From Arion vulgaris (Eukaryota; Mollusca; Gastropoda; Stylommatophora; Arionidae), in contig CM036753.1 in NCBI GenBank assembly GCA_020796225.1, forward strand, positions 76,373,865 through 76,437,864: a DNA stretch of 64,000 nt. Reading direction: 5' to 3'. Position 1 is the first letter of the stretch. The number at the start of each line of letters is the position of its first letter. Below are positions 31,591-43,995 of the stretch, piece by piece. Below the pieces are notes generated by a model that was given only the letters and a program-made list of their open reading frames with translations, did not search any database and was not told the DNA's origin. The position numbers and the translations under genes were made by a program.

Positions 31591-31667
31591 TTTTCCATTA
31601 CCATCTAAATTATTCTGTTTGGTTTACTAGCAAAGATCATTGTTTACTAAATTACTGTGACAGGGAG

Positions 31668-31940
31668 AGTTGCGATATTGTAGTGGTTAGTGCTCTTGCT
31701 TGGTAGACGCCTGAGTCCAGGATAAAATTTCACAGTAGAAGTGGGATTTTTTTCTACCGTTGCGGCTCTCAGGTCGTCCCAGTCGCAACTTGATTGCCGT
31801 AGAAACACTGGCACGCAATGGTTGCTGGAGTAATGTCAGCTACATCACTCATCGTGTGCCACTGGTCATAGAAAAATACAAATCTTACACTGTATTCCCC
31901 AATGTACCACATTGTATAAAAACGAGTAATAAAAAAAATT
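31668..31940 (+). mobile_element. SINE family A, copy 3 (head visible)
   Basis: Head with TGTAGTGGTTAGTGCTC (A-box-like) and GCCTGAGTCCAGG (decayed B-box). Body is the reverse complement of the minus copies (GCGGCTCTCAGGTCGTCCC, TCATCGTGTGCCACTGG). A-rich tail at 31925-31940. Confidence 0.82.
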
Positions 31941-31984
31941 AGCAATAAAGGAAACACATGTTTGTGAATATCTGAAGTTCATCA

Positions 31985-32400
31985 TCATCATCAGGTGCCG
32001 TGCCAGCTGACGTAGACGATCATGGATCTCCACAAATTTCCCTCTCTCTCTGGTGTTTGCTATCATCTCAGATGTTGACGTCCTGCAAGACTGTCCTTTC
32101 CTGGGTGAGCTGAGAAGCAACATGTGGCCACACCCAATCGACCTGAAAACTAAGCTTTGGGAAACCTGACAGACCTGAAGCTGACCGCCCAGTTGTGGTC
32201 CACAGTAAATTAAGCGTATGACCAGAGATCGCTGAAGAAGAAAAAGATGCTGACGCTCTTCCGTGCCACGACGCCAGGCTATCCAAAATGTTCTCTCTCT
32301 GACTTCCCCTGTCTGCTCTCCCCTCGATTTTACCAGTTGTTATAATGTGTTCTAAACCTCCTTTTCTCATCACATGCCCGAAAAATGATGACTGTCTCTT
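31985..32400 (-). mobile_element. LINE 3' fragment (same family as 1-436)
   Basis: (CAT)n at the left, minus frame M-R-K-G-G-L-E-H-I-I-T-T-G-K-I-E-G-R, then L-A-S-W-H-G-R, an interruption, then M-I-A-N-T-R-E-R-G-K-F. The break is explained by the insertion at 32081-32245. Confidence 0.85.
32081..32245. mobile_element. 165-bp insertion inside a LINE fragment
   Basis: Sequence absent from the paralogous LINE at 1-436. Flanked by GATGTTGACG (32071-32080) and GATGCTGACG (32246-32255), one mismatch in ten. The CTTCTTC complement at the right edge suggests a 3' tail. No family recognised. Confidence 0.55.
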
Positions 32401-33014
32401 TCTTATATATCTGAAGTTATGGGCACGCTATTCTGTATATAATTCAATATTTGCAAATCACAGAGAATAACAGATTTGATATTTGTGTTGAACAGCGTCA
32501 TTTTATTGTTAACTTGGATAAAAAATGTTGTTCCCTATTGCAAGAATAGATCATTTGCATCTTGATTTGCTTATTCATAGTTTGTAAAGATGTACAATTC
32601 TTCATTTACCTGTCCATTGATATTGATGGAATTCTCTTGTGAATTATTTATTCATATTTCAAAATGATTGATTGACATTGAATTATATATAATCTATTGC
32701 ATATATTGGATCTTATATAGTCAATATTTTCTTTTTATTCATTTGTTATGTAAATGTCCCGTGATACATAGCTTGATATTTTTGCATTGAGAGCCTTTCG
32801 ACACATTCTTTTATGTTATGACAATTTTAAAACTGGGTTTTTCTTTCCTTTTTCGATTTCTACTTTCCATGCTAGATTACACGGCGGTATCAGGTAACAC
32901 TTGAAAGTGAAGTGTGGTTTTGATCAGTTTTGATTCACTGACTCTAATTCATTGATGTCTTACACACGAACAAGAACCCACATTTACATCATGAGGTGAT
33001 GTTACCGATATCAA
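32401..33014. other. AT-rich spacer
   Basis: No feature recognised. Confidence 0.5.
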
Positions 33015-33235
33015 GTTGATAAAATGCTACGCTATTGACAAAACATTCTTGAAAGGAGGCCAGCGTTGGGCAAACATTCTTGCTGTGGATTCCTAATGGA
33101 TTACAGGAAACAATGATCTATTACTTGAGACTTTAAATTACAGGTACCTCGGAAGTCTGAGTAAATCCTGCCTGAATGTCGAGGGACACTGGTGATAAGG
33201 AAAGCAAGTCTTTAAACAAAAATTATTACGAAGTT
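33015..33235 (+). mobile_element. SINE family G, copy 2 (partial)
   Basis: GGATTACAGGAAACAATGATC, CTTTAAATTACAGGTACCTC, CCTGCCTGAATGTCGAGG and GATAAGGAAAGCAAGTC match copy 1. Confidence 0.75.
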
Positions 33236-33299
33236 TCAGATTATGCGTAACGTCTACACCTGAATATGTGGCGGGCGAACGGAAAAATCATTGTGTATA

Positions 33300-33505
33300 T
33301 TAGGAATATAGGATAATACTGTTGTAGGTTCCTTTATTTCGTTGACCAAAAACACAATATGTGGAATGGGGTCAATATCACATCATTCGTCTTTACTTTC
33401 CAATATTTTACTAGTACTTAATTGAGACTAGATGTACCTGACGACCAGACAAAATTTCACTCCTGCTAGGAATTTCGAGCTTGGGACTACTCGTCTATGA
33501 AGCAA
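33300..33505 (-). mobile_element. SINE family A, copy 4 (decayed)
   Basis: TCGTTGACCAAAAACAC, ATCATTCGTCTTTACTTTCC and TTGAGACTAGATGTACCTGA align with the 24.9-kb copy. Substantially diverged. Confidence 0.55.
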
Positions 33506-33739
33506 CGTCAGAGCAGGGTTGTCCTTATATATTTTTCTGAATTCTTTTTTGGTGGTATAGATAACATAGATCATGTTCAAATTTAAGATGTTATATTTAA
33601 ATACATAATGAATATTTGCAAAAGAAAAAAGCTGTCATCTGTCAGGAAATCTATTAAGGATAGCAGATATTGACTATTTGAAGTTCATTAAATCTTTCTC
33701 TCCGTAAATTTTTGTTATATTTGGACGCATTAATATTGC

Positions 33740-33978
33740 AATTGATGCTGAATTAGTCAGCATACTGGCTTTGCCTTGACGTACAAAATATATTCTCTGC
33801 GAGCTAGTATATTGCCAGTATACTGGCTTTGCTTTAACTTACAAAATATATTATTTGCGAGTTAATATATTGCCAGCATATTTGCTTTGCGTTGACTTAC
33901 AAAATATATTATTTGCGAGTTAATATATTGCCAGCATACTGACTTTGCGTTGACTTACAAAATATATTCTCTGCGTTA
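33740..33978. repeat. Tandem repeat, ~60-bp unit, about 4 copies
   Basis: Units carry ATATTGCCAGCATACTG then CTTTGCGTTGACTTACAAAA and TATATTATTTGCGAG. Confidence 0.88.
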
Positions 33979-34019
33979 CTGTATCAGTCCAGAAAGGAGA
34001 AGGTGTTAACTAGACCATT

Positions 34020-34200
34020 TGCCCGCCTGCACAGCGTGTTCGTAACGCATTGGACTTCGGGTGACTAGCCCTCTGTGGGTGAGGGTTCAATTCCACGGGC
34101 TGGTAGAAAAGCCACAGGTTCCCCAGATTCACGGTGTCCATGTCATCGAGCCGAAGAGCTGAAAGTTCAAGTGCTTCTGGATCGGGAAAAAACAAAAAAC
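34020..34200 (+). mobile_element. SINE family B, copy 4
   Basis: Head GTTCGTAACGCATTGGAC and GGGTTCAATTCC, body as in copy 1 with an internal deletion of the second CGAACCGAAGGG segment. Perfect 12-bp duplication AACTAGACCATT at 34008-34019 and 34201-34212. Confidence 0.93.
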
Positions 34201-34227
34201 AACTAGACCATTCATATTGATCTTATG

Positions 34228-34915
34228 TTGTTTATTGTATTCCTCTCGTACCATTATACGCAATTTCTCCATACCGCTCTATTCTGAGTAAATTGTTCAA
34301 TCTGTTCATGGAATTGATACCGATACTTCTCACATCTCTTGTCAAGTTCGTGTCAGGGTTTTCCTAAGTCGTAATTTCCTTCTTGAACCATTTGCGTTCC
34401 ACTTAAAAACCTGCTTTGTGCTTCTTTGATCATTTTATCTCAAAGTATGCCCAACATATCTCCATCTTCTCTTTCTTATAACAGTTGTTAATAGTAGCTT
34501 ACTATGTATTTCCCTGATTTCATCACTTCTCATGAATTATCCAATTTTATGTTCATTATGTTTCACAGACATCTATTTTCAAATACATTCATCTTACTTT
34601 CTTTATCCTTAGTTATTTTTCAAATCAACCAGCCACATTTTAGAATTAAGACAACATTGAAATTGAAAATTCGCAATTTAGTTTTAAAACAATAAAACTT
34701 GAAGTTCCATATCTAATGTAGACTTTCAAAAGATTATGTTGCTTTGACAATTCGTAGGTTAATTTTATTTTTTTGTGTATCTTCCGCGCAGTCAGAATTG
34801 CTACCCAAACAGGTGAACTGCTGTTATTTTTATAAGTTTGGATTGTAGCGTAATATCTGCATTACTTGTCATAGGTGTCTTCATTATATTTGACTTATCG
34901 TAGCTTATCTGCAGT
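34228..34915 (-). mobile_element. LINE 3' fragment (ATT-tailed family), decayed
   Basis: ATTCCTCTCGTACCATTATACG, CATACCGCTCTATTCTGAG, TCTCCATCTTCTCTTTCTTA and CAGACATCTATTTTCAAATA parallel the 8.2-kb copy through to CATTACTTGTCATAGG. Lacks intact frames. Confidence 0.85.
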
Positions 34916-34924
34916 CCAACCTCC

Positions 34925-35245
34925 GACGCTACGGATTTTTTCCCCCGGATATGAATTCAGGCGTAGTCATGGCACCTAATATGGCGCCTTTGACTGGATA
35001 TTTTTTGGAGTGAAGATTTGCTTTGATTATCACCAGTATTCCCGTCATTCAGGAAAGTCTTAGTGCGACTTCAGTGGTACTTGTAATTTAGATTTACAGG
35101 TAAAGGATCAATGTTTCCTCTAGTCCAACCGCATAAGCGCAAAAACAATATGTTGTCCCAAGCTGACCTCGAACCCTGAATTTTAAAAAACGGGGTCACT
35201 AGGACAGTGTGTTATCAACTACACTATCGGCGACCTCGATGCTAT
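34925..35245 (-). mobile_element. SINE family G, copy 3
   Basis: Minus-strand head near 35240 with GATAGTGTAGTTGATAACAC and GGGTTCGAGGTCAGC (B-box-like); body AGGATCAATGTTTCCTCTAG and CCTAATATGGCGCCTTTGAC. Aligns with copy 1 throughout. Confidence 0.8.
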
Positions 35246-35274
35246 CAATGATAAGTTGTCATTCTTCTTTGCAT

Positions 35275-36165
35275 ATTTTGATGGTTTTTAACTCTTCTTC
35301 TTCTTTGCGATCACTATTTTGATGATTATACTTAGACCGTTCTTATGATGAAGTCGACTGTTGTCTGGAGCTCATCTCTGTGCCATTTAGTTTTGAATGT
35401 AGTGTTGTGTTGTAGGGCCAGCATTCCTTTCTAGGAGGGCATACAAGGACAGTCTTGTAGGACATGTTTTATGGTTTGATCAGCGGTGCCAAAGGGGCAC
35501 AGAGAGGATTGGGACAATCGTAGTCTGTGTAGGTGTTTGTTCAGTATGTTATGATCTATCCTGAGTCGTAAGATGATAGTCTGTCATTGTCTGTCAAGTG
35601 TGTGGTAGTCATCGTTGGATGGTTTAGGTTCTTTTCTAATGTCCACGATAGCTCTTTTTTCAAAGTATGTGATTTCATTATCTATTTGTGTAACACTTTT
35701 GTTTGTAGAGATCTTGTTGTGCTCTTTTCTCAGGGATGGATGGTTACTCTGTAGGGCTTGCAAAACAGATAGTGCATCATCAAGGTGCATATCCTTTATA
35801 GGACGTTGCTCTCTTTGCAGCACATCTGAAATTCATTCTGTCTCTAACCAGTTCGCCCACTTCGTCGATGGTCATATTCATTGTGCATCAGTGAAAAATA
35901 CCACTTGTTGGCAGTCAGAGTTGAAGTTATTGATCATGATTGCGGCCTGTATTAGTGCTTGAGCCTCTGTGGTGTAGTTTGAACAAAATTTACCAGTTGT
36001 CATTTACTTTGTTTTGGTGTGGTTGTTGGGGTATGTAATATAGATACCAACCCCTCCGTTCTTAATTGCATCTGTTGCAGATTCATCGATGTAGGCATGG
36101 ATCCATGATTATTTAGGATAGTTTTCTTGGATCATGCACATAGTGGCTGTTCTCTTCTGCAGGTC
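35275..36165 (-). mobile_element. LINE ORF2 3' part: RNase H domain and C-terminal zinc knuckle (decayed)
   Basis: Minus strand in order: H-A-Y-I-D-E-S-A-T-D-A-I with G-G-V-G-I-Y-I (first RNase H Asp region, ~36.1 kb), C-S-N-Y-T-T-E-A-Q-A-L-I-Q-A (Glu motif), V-F-F-T-D-A and D-A-L-S-V-L-Q-A-L-Q-S (Asp motif), then I-L-R-L-R-I-D-H-N-I-L-N and L-C-P-F-G-T-A-D-Q-T-I-K-H-V-L-Q-D-C-P, a zinc-knuckle-like tail that has lost one Cys (C-P-F-G for C-P-C-G). This is the C-terminal architecture of RNase H-bearing non-LTR elements. Frameshifts and stops make it inactive. Confidence 0.88.
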
Positions 36166-37319
36166 ATTGTGTGTCTCTCCAGTTGTGATTACACTAATTG
36201 TTTGGGATGATTTTTACCGTATCACTAACTTGTTCCGAGAGGACGGGGTTGGTTTTTAACTTAACAAGGCAACATCATCTGCGTACAGGCCCTTGCGGTA
36301 TATTTTCTCAGTATGATGCGTCTTCGAAGTCCAGCCCCTTACATTTTTTTTTCTTTAAACTAACCATCAATTTGCAATTTTGATTTAGCTGCTTATGCCG
36401 CCCTCCTTACGATTTCACATGATGCGGCCGCCTCTCTGTATCATAGCACGACATGGTCCTATCTGTGCTATCCAAATCTTCCACTAGATCTTGTGAATCT
36501 GTTTCAATTTGTTTTCGCTTTTCCAGCTCTATTCATTCCCATTATATGTCCATTCCACTTTTACCCAAACACACATACATCCGCACACACTCACAAGCAC
36601 ACATACAGACCCATACAAACACGCGTTCGCATACACACACTCGTTCGCGCACACACGCACAAGTAGCTTATATCGTGCGTGATGTATTCTGTCTTAACGT
36701 AATAATATTCCATGACGCATTTCATTGTAAGGGAATGTATTGTATTTCTGCGTTTAAAACATTTCAAGTTATTTCACTTTTTGTAATACAATTGTTTAAC
36801 GCTAAACTCATTACTTTGTTTTTACAGATAGATATTTTCATTTTTCTGACTTTAGCACACCAAGTTGTCTATTATGTTGTGATATTATCTCACACTCTCT
36901 CTCTCTTTTGCTCTCATCTACTGATGTGCCATCATGTCTGGCATAGGCGTTCATGGGTATCCACAATTTCCTCTATCTAATGCGATAATCTCTTTCTCGT
37001 TTCTTATTTAGTTTCAGTTAATTAACTTGCTTGCTCCATATCTTTTAGCTCTCATCTTTTCACTATACACTCTCCATAAAAAAGCATAAAAACACGATTA
37101 CTTCGTCATGATTATGCGAATGAACTTTCTTAAAGAAATGCATTCTCTAAATCTGAAAGTTTTTTTTCTTAGCAGAACCCATTTCCATTCCATGTGATAT
37201 ATTTGGGAATACCGGTATTTTTCTCTGACCAGTGATACGATATCTGCTGAATAATACTAAGATAATAAAATTTAACTGATTAGATTGAAAAATTGGTAGC
37301 CGTTGAATTAAAGTTTATC
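36166..37319. other. Spacer with CA-rich tract
   Basis: ACACAC/GCAC-rich DNA at 36570-36665 within a long open frame (36453-36980) that is low-complexity and not supported as a gene. No other feature recognised. Confidence 0.45.
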
Positions 37320-37395
37320 ACCAAATAGCTTGTCCTGAGCAGAACTTTGCCACCCCAACAGTCCTTCGGAATACCTCTCTCCTATATGAATTAAA
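37320..37395 (-). mobile_element. Short LINE tail fragment
   Basis: AAATAGCTTGTCCTGAGCAG then AACTTTGCCACCCCAACAGT is the reverse complement of the GGGGTGACAAAGCTCTGCTC tail at 51.23 kb and resembles 62.08 kb. Confidence 0.65.
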
Positions 37396-37564
37396 TTTTG
37401 GTCCTATTTTCCCATTGCAGGTGTATGTACAAATTCAGCTGCAGTTTTCTTAATTATTAGTAGATTGCTATGCGTAATATACCAATTAGTAGGTAAATGA
37501 GCTTTCTTTAAGATCATTCTAAAACAAATAAATAGTGGCGCTCCCAGCGGCTTATAGGAGCTAG

Positions 37565-37995
37565 TCATTTAACTCAAATGCCAATGCTGTCCTTCTATAT
37601 GGTGCAGAGACATGGAGAGAAAACTAAAGGAACACCAAAACGTTGCAGACATTCATCAATAGATGAATAGACTGGCGACATAATGTTAGGTATAAGGTTG
37701 GGCGGGAGGGATTTCTATTCAGACGTACGACATTATATTAGCTTTAAGGTTTGGAGGGAGGGATCTGTGTTCAGACTGGGGACATCATATTAGATTTAAG
37801 GGTGGGAGGCGATGTCTGTTCAGACTGGTAACATCATATTAGGTTTAAGGTTGAGTGGGAGGGATGTGTGCTGAAACTGACGACTGCAAAATAATGTTCA
37901 AGATTGGATGAAAGAGGTGTGTATTATGCAGGTATGTGGTGTGTAACTGGCAGCAGGTATATGGTGTGTAACTGGCAGCAGCAAATTAGGTTCAA
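37565..37995 (+). mobile_element. LINE fragment followed by an imperfect ~60-bp repeat
   Basis: V-L-L-Y-G-A-E-T-W-R and L-Q-T-F-I-N-R (frameshifted) identify a LINE tail at 37565-37680. It runs into about four imperfect units around ACATCATATTAGGTTTAAGG and GGGAGGGATGTGTGTTCAG. Confidence 0.65.
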
Positions 37996-39074
37996 TGTTG
38001 GACTTACAACGCAGTGAACACACTCTCAGAGACATGATAACACGTGTTCTACAACATCACCAATTTAGAATGTACCTAAAACGACATCATAATCTGAATG
38101 GAATAAGGCTTCCAAAACAAGTAGAAGATTAACAAAAAACTTTAGAAAGAACATCTATCTAGACACAGCTGATAACATTTTGTTCATTTCTTCTAAGCTA
38201 CAATATTCTATACTTTATTATATCTGATAAATTCCTCATCTCTTTTATGCGATTAGTTTCTTATGTACAGAAAGAAGTTCATACAGAAAAATAAATTACC
38301 TTCATGGATTATGTAATGATTCACAGTTACAACAATATTCTGTGTAAAATATATGAGATCACTCATGACATGTTTGACATTTACATTGCTGGATATCCAC
38401 GTCTGTTGGAAATGCCATGTTCTATCTTCGGTTGAGAGAGAGGAAAAAGAATTAGGTAGTCTTTCTGTCAACGTTCTTGCATAACTTAGAACTGTCCGCA
38501 AGACATCGTATATTTTTAATGTAGCATTCTTTAATTCTAATTCTAAAACTACTTCAACTTTCAATTATGACTTCAGCTTATATAGTGTAAGAAATGTTCA
38601 TATATAATAATACGGAGTCGCGAAGTAAGAAAGTTATGTATTACAAAAAATAAATGTCCCATATCCTTCTCACTTCTTAGGATATAAAGTGTCTTTTACT
38701 TCACATTGTTAGCTACAACTGTGTAGAAGGTAGGAGGGCCAATTCCTCTCCTCACATGTTGAACGTTGTGTGTGCGATTGCCCTCACAGCAATTTCAAGT
38801 TCGATTTTATAAGTGAAAGCTATATGCATTACACTAATCCGTCCCATTAGGTAATTAATTATACATAGCCCAAAGAAACAAGACTTTGTGCTTTGTTAAA
38901 CTGATTGTTTTCGCTTTTGGTACATCAATTTTGTGTAGTTTTCTCTTGTATTGATAATTATATATCATGAGAATCTTAGCTGGCATGAAGACATGCATTG
39001 AAACATTCTTCTTCTTCTTACCAGAGCTGCGAGTTTTCACTCTTGGGCAGAACATTCAAAACAGATATGTCATC
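37996..39074. other. AT-rich spacer with a short shared segment
   Basis: 38705-38790 (GTAGAAGGTAGGAGGGCCAA) matches segments at 13.27 and 48.64 kb. No gene recognised. Confidence 0.45.
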
Positions 39075-39345
39075 ATGTTCTTCTTTTTCTTCTTCCTACG
39101 GTGTCCATATCGACCACTTGTTAACCTCTCTTTGTGATGTGTATATGATTCAAGCATAAGAGCGGTTTTACGCTGTGCCAGCCATGCTCCTATAAGTAGG
39201 CCAACACATCCTATTTCTGCAACGATTTTTATTTACTAGTTTAGCTTTCCTAGGCACCTATCTCATTTGCCTAATACAACATGCCTTGTAAGTCGCAGTG
39301 TTACTATTCTTTGCTCCCTTGAGAGCCCCGGCAACACACTTGTGG
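39075..39345 (-). mobile_element. SINE family F, copy 2
   Basis: TTCTTCTTTTTCTTCTTCC tail complement, CATATCGACCACTTGTTAAC, AGCATAAGAGCGGTTTTACG, ATAAGTAGGCCAACACATCC and CTATTCTTTGCTCCCTTGAG, in the same order as at 23.4 kb. Confidence 0.82.
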
Positions 39346-40002
39346 GAATATCTAATTTTGAACATTTTCTCCGGTATTTCAGCTCTTCACCTTATGTTAT
39401 AGTACAATGTTATTGTTATGTACAATGTTATTAAAGTTATGTACAATGATTATCAAAGGTAAATCAGATTAATCAACCTAACATTTCTCACCAGGAACAA
39501 ACTTCAACAAAAATGCTCAGTGACTTTATAAAAAAAAAAAAAATCCGGTGCTAGCAGTGATGAGACAAAGTAAATAACTTGAGAACATATCTGAATCCGA
39601 CACTAATTTGATTTAACTTTCCCAGTTCTCTAATAACTGACACTGGTTTTCTTTTCCAATTGAAATATCTGGTGGTTTTTTTAAAAGGGACTTTAAAGAT
39701 GTTAATTAGTTCATTTAAATATTGTTTGTTTTTATATAAACAGTTTCTTAATCCCCGCCACCTCCAACCTTTCCCTACGTCTTACGCGTCTTCAAGATGC
39801 CGAAAACGAAATTCACTGTGGTTGGGTTGTGATTATAGCTATACAAAATAAAAACAAATGCATACTGTACAGGTATATAGAGTTATCGAGTAATATATAC
39901 AACATAGCCGAACACAATCATGACCGTGTGGAAGCCCCGCACTTCTAAAAGAAATAACATGATAGTGACTGCGACCAGCTGAGCTCCTTAAAAAAGCGTT
40001 TA
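39346..40002. other. AT-rich spacer
   Basis: Small repeat of TTATGTACAATGTTATTA near 39400-39450. No gene recognised. Confidence 0.45.
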
Positions 40003-40828
40003 CCTGTTTTATATATATAAGACAAAGATCAATGGAATTGTATGTCTGTCCCAATTGTTTGGAGATATCTGGACATCCTACGTACGGACTTGAAATTTGA
40101 CAAGAATGTGGCTTTCATAGATACGACGAGGGAAAAATTATAAAATATACTTTTATACGTTTCTATAACCATATTCCCAACTTAACGCACATTCACATTC
40201 TGTGTAGAAATCGCCGAAAGTGTCTTTCCATGTTTTCACGACGTTCCCAGTCACGTGATCATGTTGTTACTTTCGGCGAAACACGTAATCACGAAGTAGG
40301 GTAGTTTTTCAAAATACAAAAACAATGACAATACACAGCAACGTTTCGACCAACAAGGCCTTTATCAAACAAACAATACAACAAAGTGACGAAAGTCACT
40401 GCACACTACTTACAGATTTTGACAACGATTATTACTTTCCGCTCAAGTTCTTAATACTATTTATAACGTCACTATTATTATAACGTATTTTAAACACATT
40501 TATATATAAGTTTCTATAGAGTAGTTGATAACGTACCTGCCTGCATTGTAGTATGTATGCGCTACATGCGCTCGATTCACATTCAGGCCAATTATTTTTT
40601 TTAAACACCTCGATAAGTTAATAATCTGAAAAAAATTAATTTGCCAATTTTGTCTTCAACTTCCACGGGAATTCAATTGTATCAGGTTGTACTGGCCGAT
40701 TCACTGAGAGAAAACTTATTGTTTGTAATGGGGAAGAAGCCGATTTTGAAGCAACGTGGCATATTTCTTTAAGTGACTTTACAAATAGAGTTAAACTAAA
40801 TTCCCCGTGCGAAGAACGGGTAAACTGC

Positions 40829-40830
<2 letters not shown>
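40003..40830 (+). mobile_element. Helitron-like element
   Basis: The lead TTGTATGTCTGTCCCAATTG and GACATCCTACG matches the 28.83-kb element. The 3' end has a hairpin CCCGTGCGAAGAACGGG followed by TAAACTGCTA and T, the classic Helitron terminator arrangement. A different repeat with CAACGTTTCGACC lies inside (40275-40390). No Rep/helicase seen. Confidence 0.65.

Positions 40831-40872
<42 letters not shown>
40831..40872. repeat. (AT)n microsatellite
   Basis: About 20 AT units directly after the Helitron end, as also seen at 16.48 kb and 28.98 kb. Confidence 0.97.
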
Positions 40873-40875
<3 letters not shown>

Positions 40876-43790
40876 ATATTCAATTATATTTTATTGAAAA
40901 AAATTTAAAAGTGATTTATGTTTCCATGAAAGAAAATGGTGTTTACAAAATTCAGAAGTCACAAATTACTTAATCATTGTTGATTGCAGAATCACTAACT
41001 TGTCTTGATTTTTAGAATTACCATCTTTCGTAAATCGCATCTTTGAATTCATTTGACTTTGGATGACCAGCTTTCATAAAGGTCTTCAATAGAACTAACT
41101 TAGACTTGCGTTGAGGATACAAACACAATTTGCTTTGTGTATTTCGATTACCAAACAACTTTTGATCCTATTTTTGCATTGACATATTTTTACAACTGCA
41201 CGATCTAGTATAATGACTGACGAAATACGCTATGACATCTATAAATACTATGAATGATTTAATCGTTAAAACAATCTATACTAATTTTGTTAATTGAATT
41301 GCCGTATTGTTAGAGTAGAAACTAATTAGACAATATTCAGACAAGCAAAATGTTCAGTTTGGTAATTGTTGACTCGAAAAATGTTTACGTATTTCCTTTT
41401 CGACTTTGCACTGAGAAGGACATTTACTATACAGTATCGTACGTTACTTAGAGGTTGTGCTGTCTATATTATTTATATTATCGTCAGTTAAACTTCAATC
41501 CAAGCTTGTGAATACAGCTTTAACATGACAATTCAAAACGATCTGTATCTTTCAAGTATGGTCTAGTTTACATAACTTTAAAAATGAGGTTGGACTGGCT
41601 ACGTCAGCAAGAAAAAAGGTTCGCAAGAATTTTTCTTTCATCTGGTACACTCTCACAGACTGATTGTCTATCGCTTGATATTATCCTTTAATTTGTGGCA
41701 CTGTCTTCCTCTTGTACTTCTTTTCTATTTTGTCCTATAATGTGGTCTTCAACAGTGTTCTGTTTTATTATATGGTTAATATATTGGACTTAACTCTCTT
41801 TCTTAAATAATCGTTTTCTCATTCTCATTGTTTCAAGTATATTTATACGTGTCTGTTTCTGTATACATGACATTTTATCACAATAATCTTATAAAGACCA
41901 AAACCGTGTCGTAAAACTTTAAAAAGTCAACGAAATCAATATTCCGTTGCCAAGCTGACATAATTCTTGTGGGTGCACTATTACATACCTTCTGTTTCCC
42001 ACACTCTTGGACGCTGTAGTCAAGATTAACGGCAACGTAACATCCGGGGAATGTTTAATGACTATTCAGTTCAAAATGATGCCATATGTTTACTTACTAA
42101 ATAAAGTTCGTGCTTGAATCATGTGACTTTTAAGATTTCCTCTGCTGTTAAATTTCAAATATGTTGTTTCACATACATTTAACGTACGATACATTAATTT
42201 CCAACACATTCAGCGAAGTTATATGACGAAGCTTTCTTTTGAAGATATTGATAAAATAATTACGATGCTTTATCAATGACAACAGCGTTGAGACATTTAC
42301 AACTAATACGACTGTAAGCCATAGGGATCAGAAACTAGTATACTCAATATATTTATATTTATATATCCAACATCTCAGCTCTGTCTTACAAATTCTTGTT
42401 CATTGTTCATGCATCATCACCATACAACAATATTGAATGTACTTGTGTGCATCACATAATCACTCTCTATTTTAAACATGATTCAAAATTTGTTTGGATG
42501 TTAAGTTTTCAACATGTCCTCCGATAACATACTGGCTCAGGTAACAATTCTCGGAAATAAGACCACAACTGTCGCATGATCCTCGCATTCTAGTGTTGTT
42601 GTATATGGACTAATTCCTTTTAACATCAACGCAGCATGCTAAATTAAGGTTGTGTTATGTTACAAGTTAAGTTTAACGCTAAGGAATATCAAAATTATTA
42701 ACATTTTTCATCAATAAATAACCCTGAACGCATAGAATTGAGTAAAATTACAAAAAAGCTTACAGTTTTCTATTAAACATATGCAAAAATCAGACCCCAT
42801 TAAGCAGGAATTTTCGATTTTACGTCTAAGCTTGTCGGCCTTATGTTACCGTAGGCCCAGGTTTTCAATAGGGGATATACTGTCTAGAGATATCGCATCG
42901 GTATGTTACGATTTCTACATGTCTTACAGTAATTCTTGAATGTTTCTGTTTCTTGGGGGAATATCTGTGAAATGTTAATGGTAAAGAGAACAGAATACAT
43001 TTAATGTAGTAGAAGAAGATCGTAAATTAGCCAGGAGATTGAACAAACATAGACCAAATTATTTATGTCAGACCTCGGTTTCTTGTATTCTAATTTTTCA
43101 TTGAAATAAAACTGGTACGTGTTTTATTGCGGGATCTTCTTAAAGTTGCATGAATTGTTGGCGGTTGTTATGTGTCTTAACTGGTCGAAATGTGTTGATT
43201 TTAACGGAGCTTGGCTGTTTAGATCGTTTGCATTCATGCATTTTACATGATGCGAATTAAATATAGTGTTATATTATTCCTAAAAAGCAAAGAGGATAAG
43301 TAAGCATGTTTCAAACATAAATGCACAATGGTCATTGTATTGACTTTTTCCACACTCTCTTTCTGTCTCTCTATTCTTATCTCTCTCATATATATATATA
43401 GATATATATATATATACACACATGCACATATATCAATAATGGTTTTTTTTTAATCTTGTTATTGCATACGCCCACTCTCTCTTTTTCTTTTGCCCTTTAA
43501 ATGTTTCCAACCTTCAGAGACTTACAGGTATCTACTGTTCTGGACATGCCCGTGCTCGCATTATTGAGAAAGCAGACATATCTGCATCAACAGCCTAGAT
43601 TGTCGAGGAGTTGAAGTTGTGTATGACTGGACGTTATTCATTTTCTTAGCAACCGCCTGTTGGATGAAGACACTAACATTGACATTATATCAAGCGATTA
43701 AAGAAGTTTAAAATTATACATTCTGTAAAACAAACTGGGTGCATGAGGTAAAGAAATGAGGTGTGTGTCTATCTATCTATTCTCTAATCA
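40873..43790. other. Long AT-rich stretch, no features recognised
   Basis: Nearly 3 kb without a long open frame or obvious repeat apart from a (TA)n tract at 43388-43415. Consistent with intronic DNA. Confidence 0.5.
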
Positions 43791-43794
43791 TGTA

Positions 43795-43995
43795 TGCCTT
43801 TCAGCGTCAGGTCGAGAAAGGAGACACCTTGAGCGAGCCTCTCTATGCACCTTGTCTTTCATTCTCTTCTCCAATCCTGGTTTGCCTCACAGCTTCAGGA
43901 TAAGAAGAGTTTTCTAGCACAGGCTTTTGTGTGTGTTTAATAAATGGTGTCTTTCGTCGCCTCTGTTATTTCTGAGGTCTACCTTTTGAGATTAC
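43795..43995 (-). mobile_element. LINE tail fragment (same family as 19.4 kb)
   Basis: CTCTTCTCCAATCCTGGTTT, GGATAAGAAGAGTTTTCTAG and TTCGTCGCCTCTGTTATTTC match 19.44-19.55 kb. Confidence 0.8.

Noticed and set aside
36453..36980. 175-codon open frame
   Set aside because: Driven by a CA-rich microsatellite and T-rich DNA; no conserved motif.
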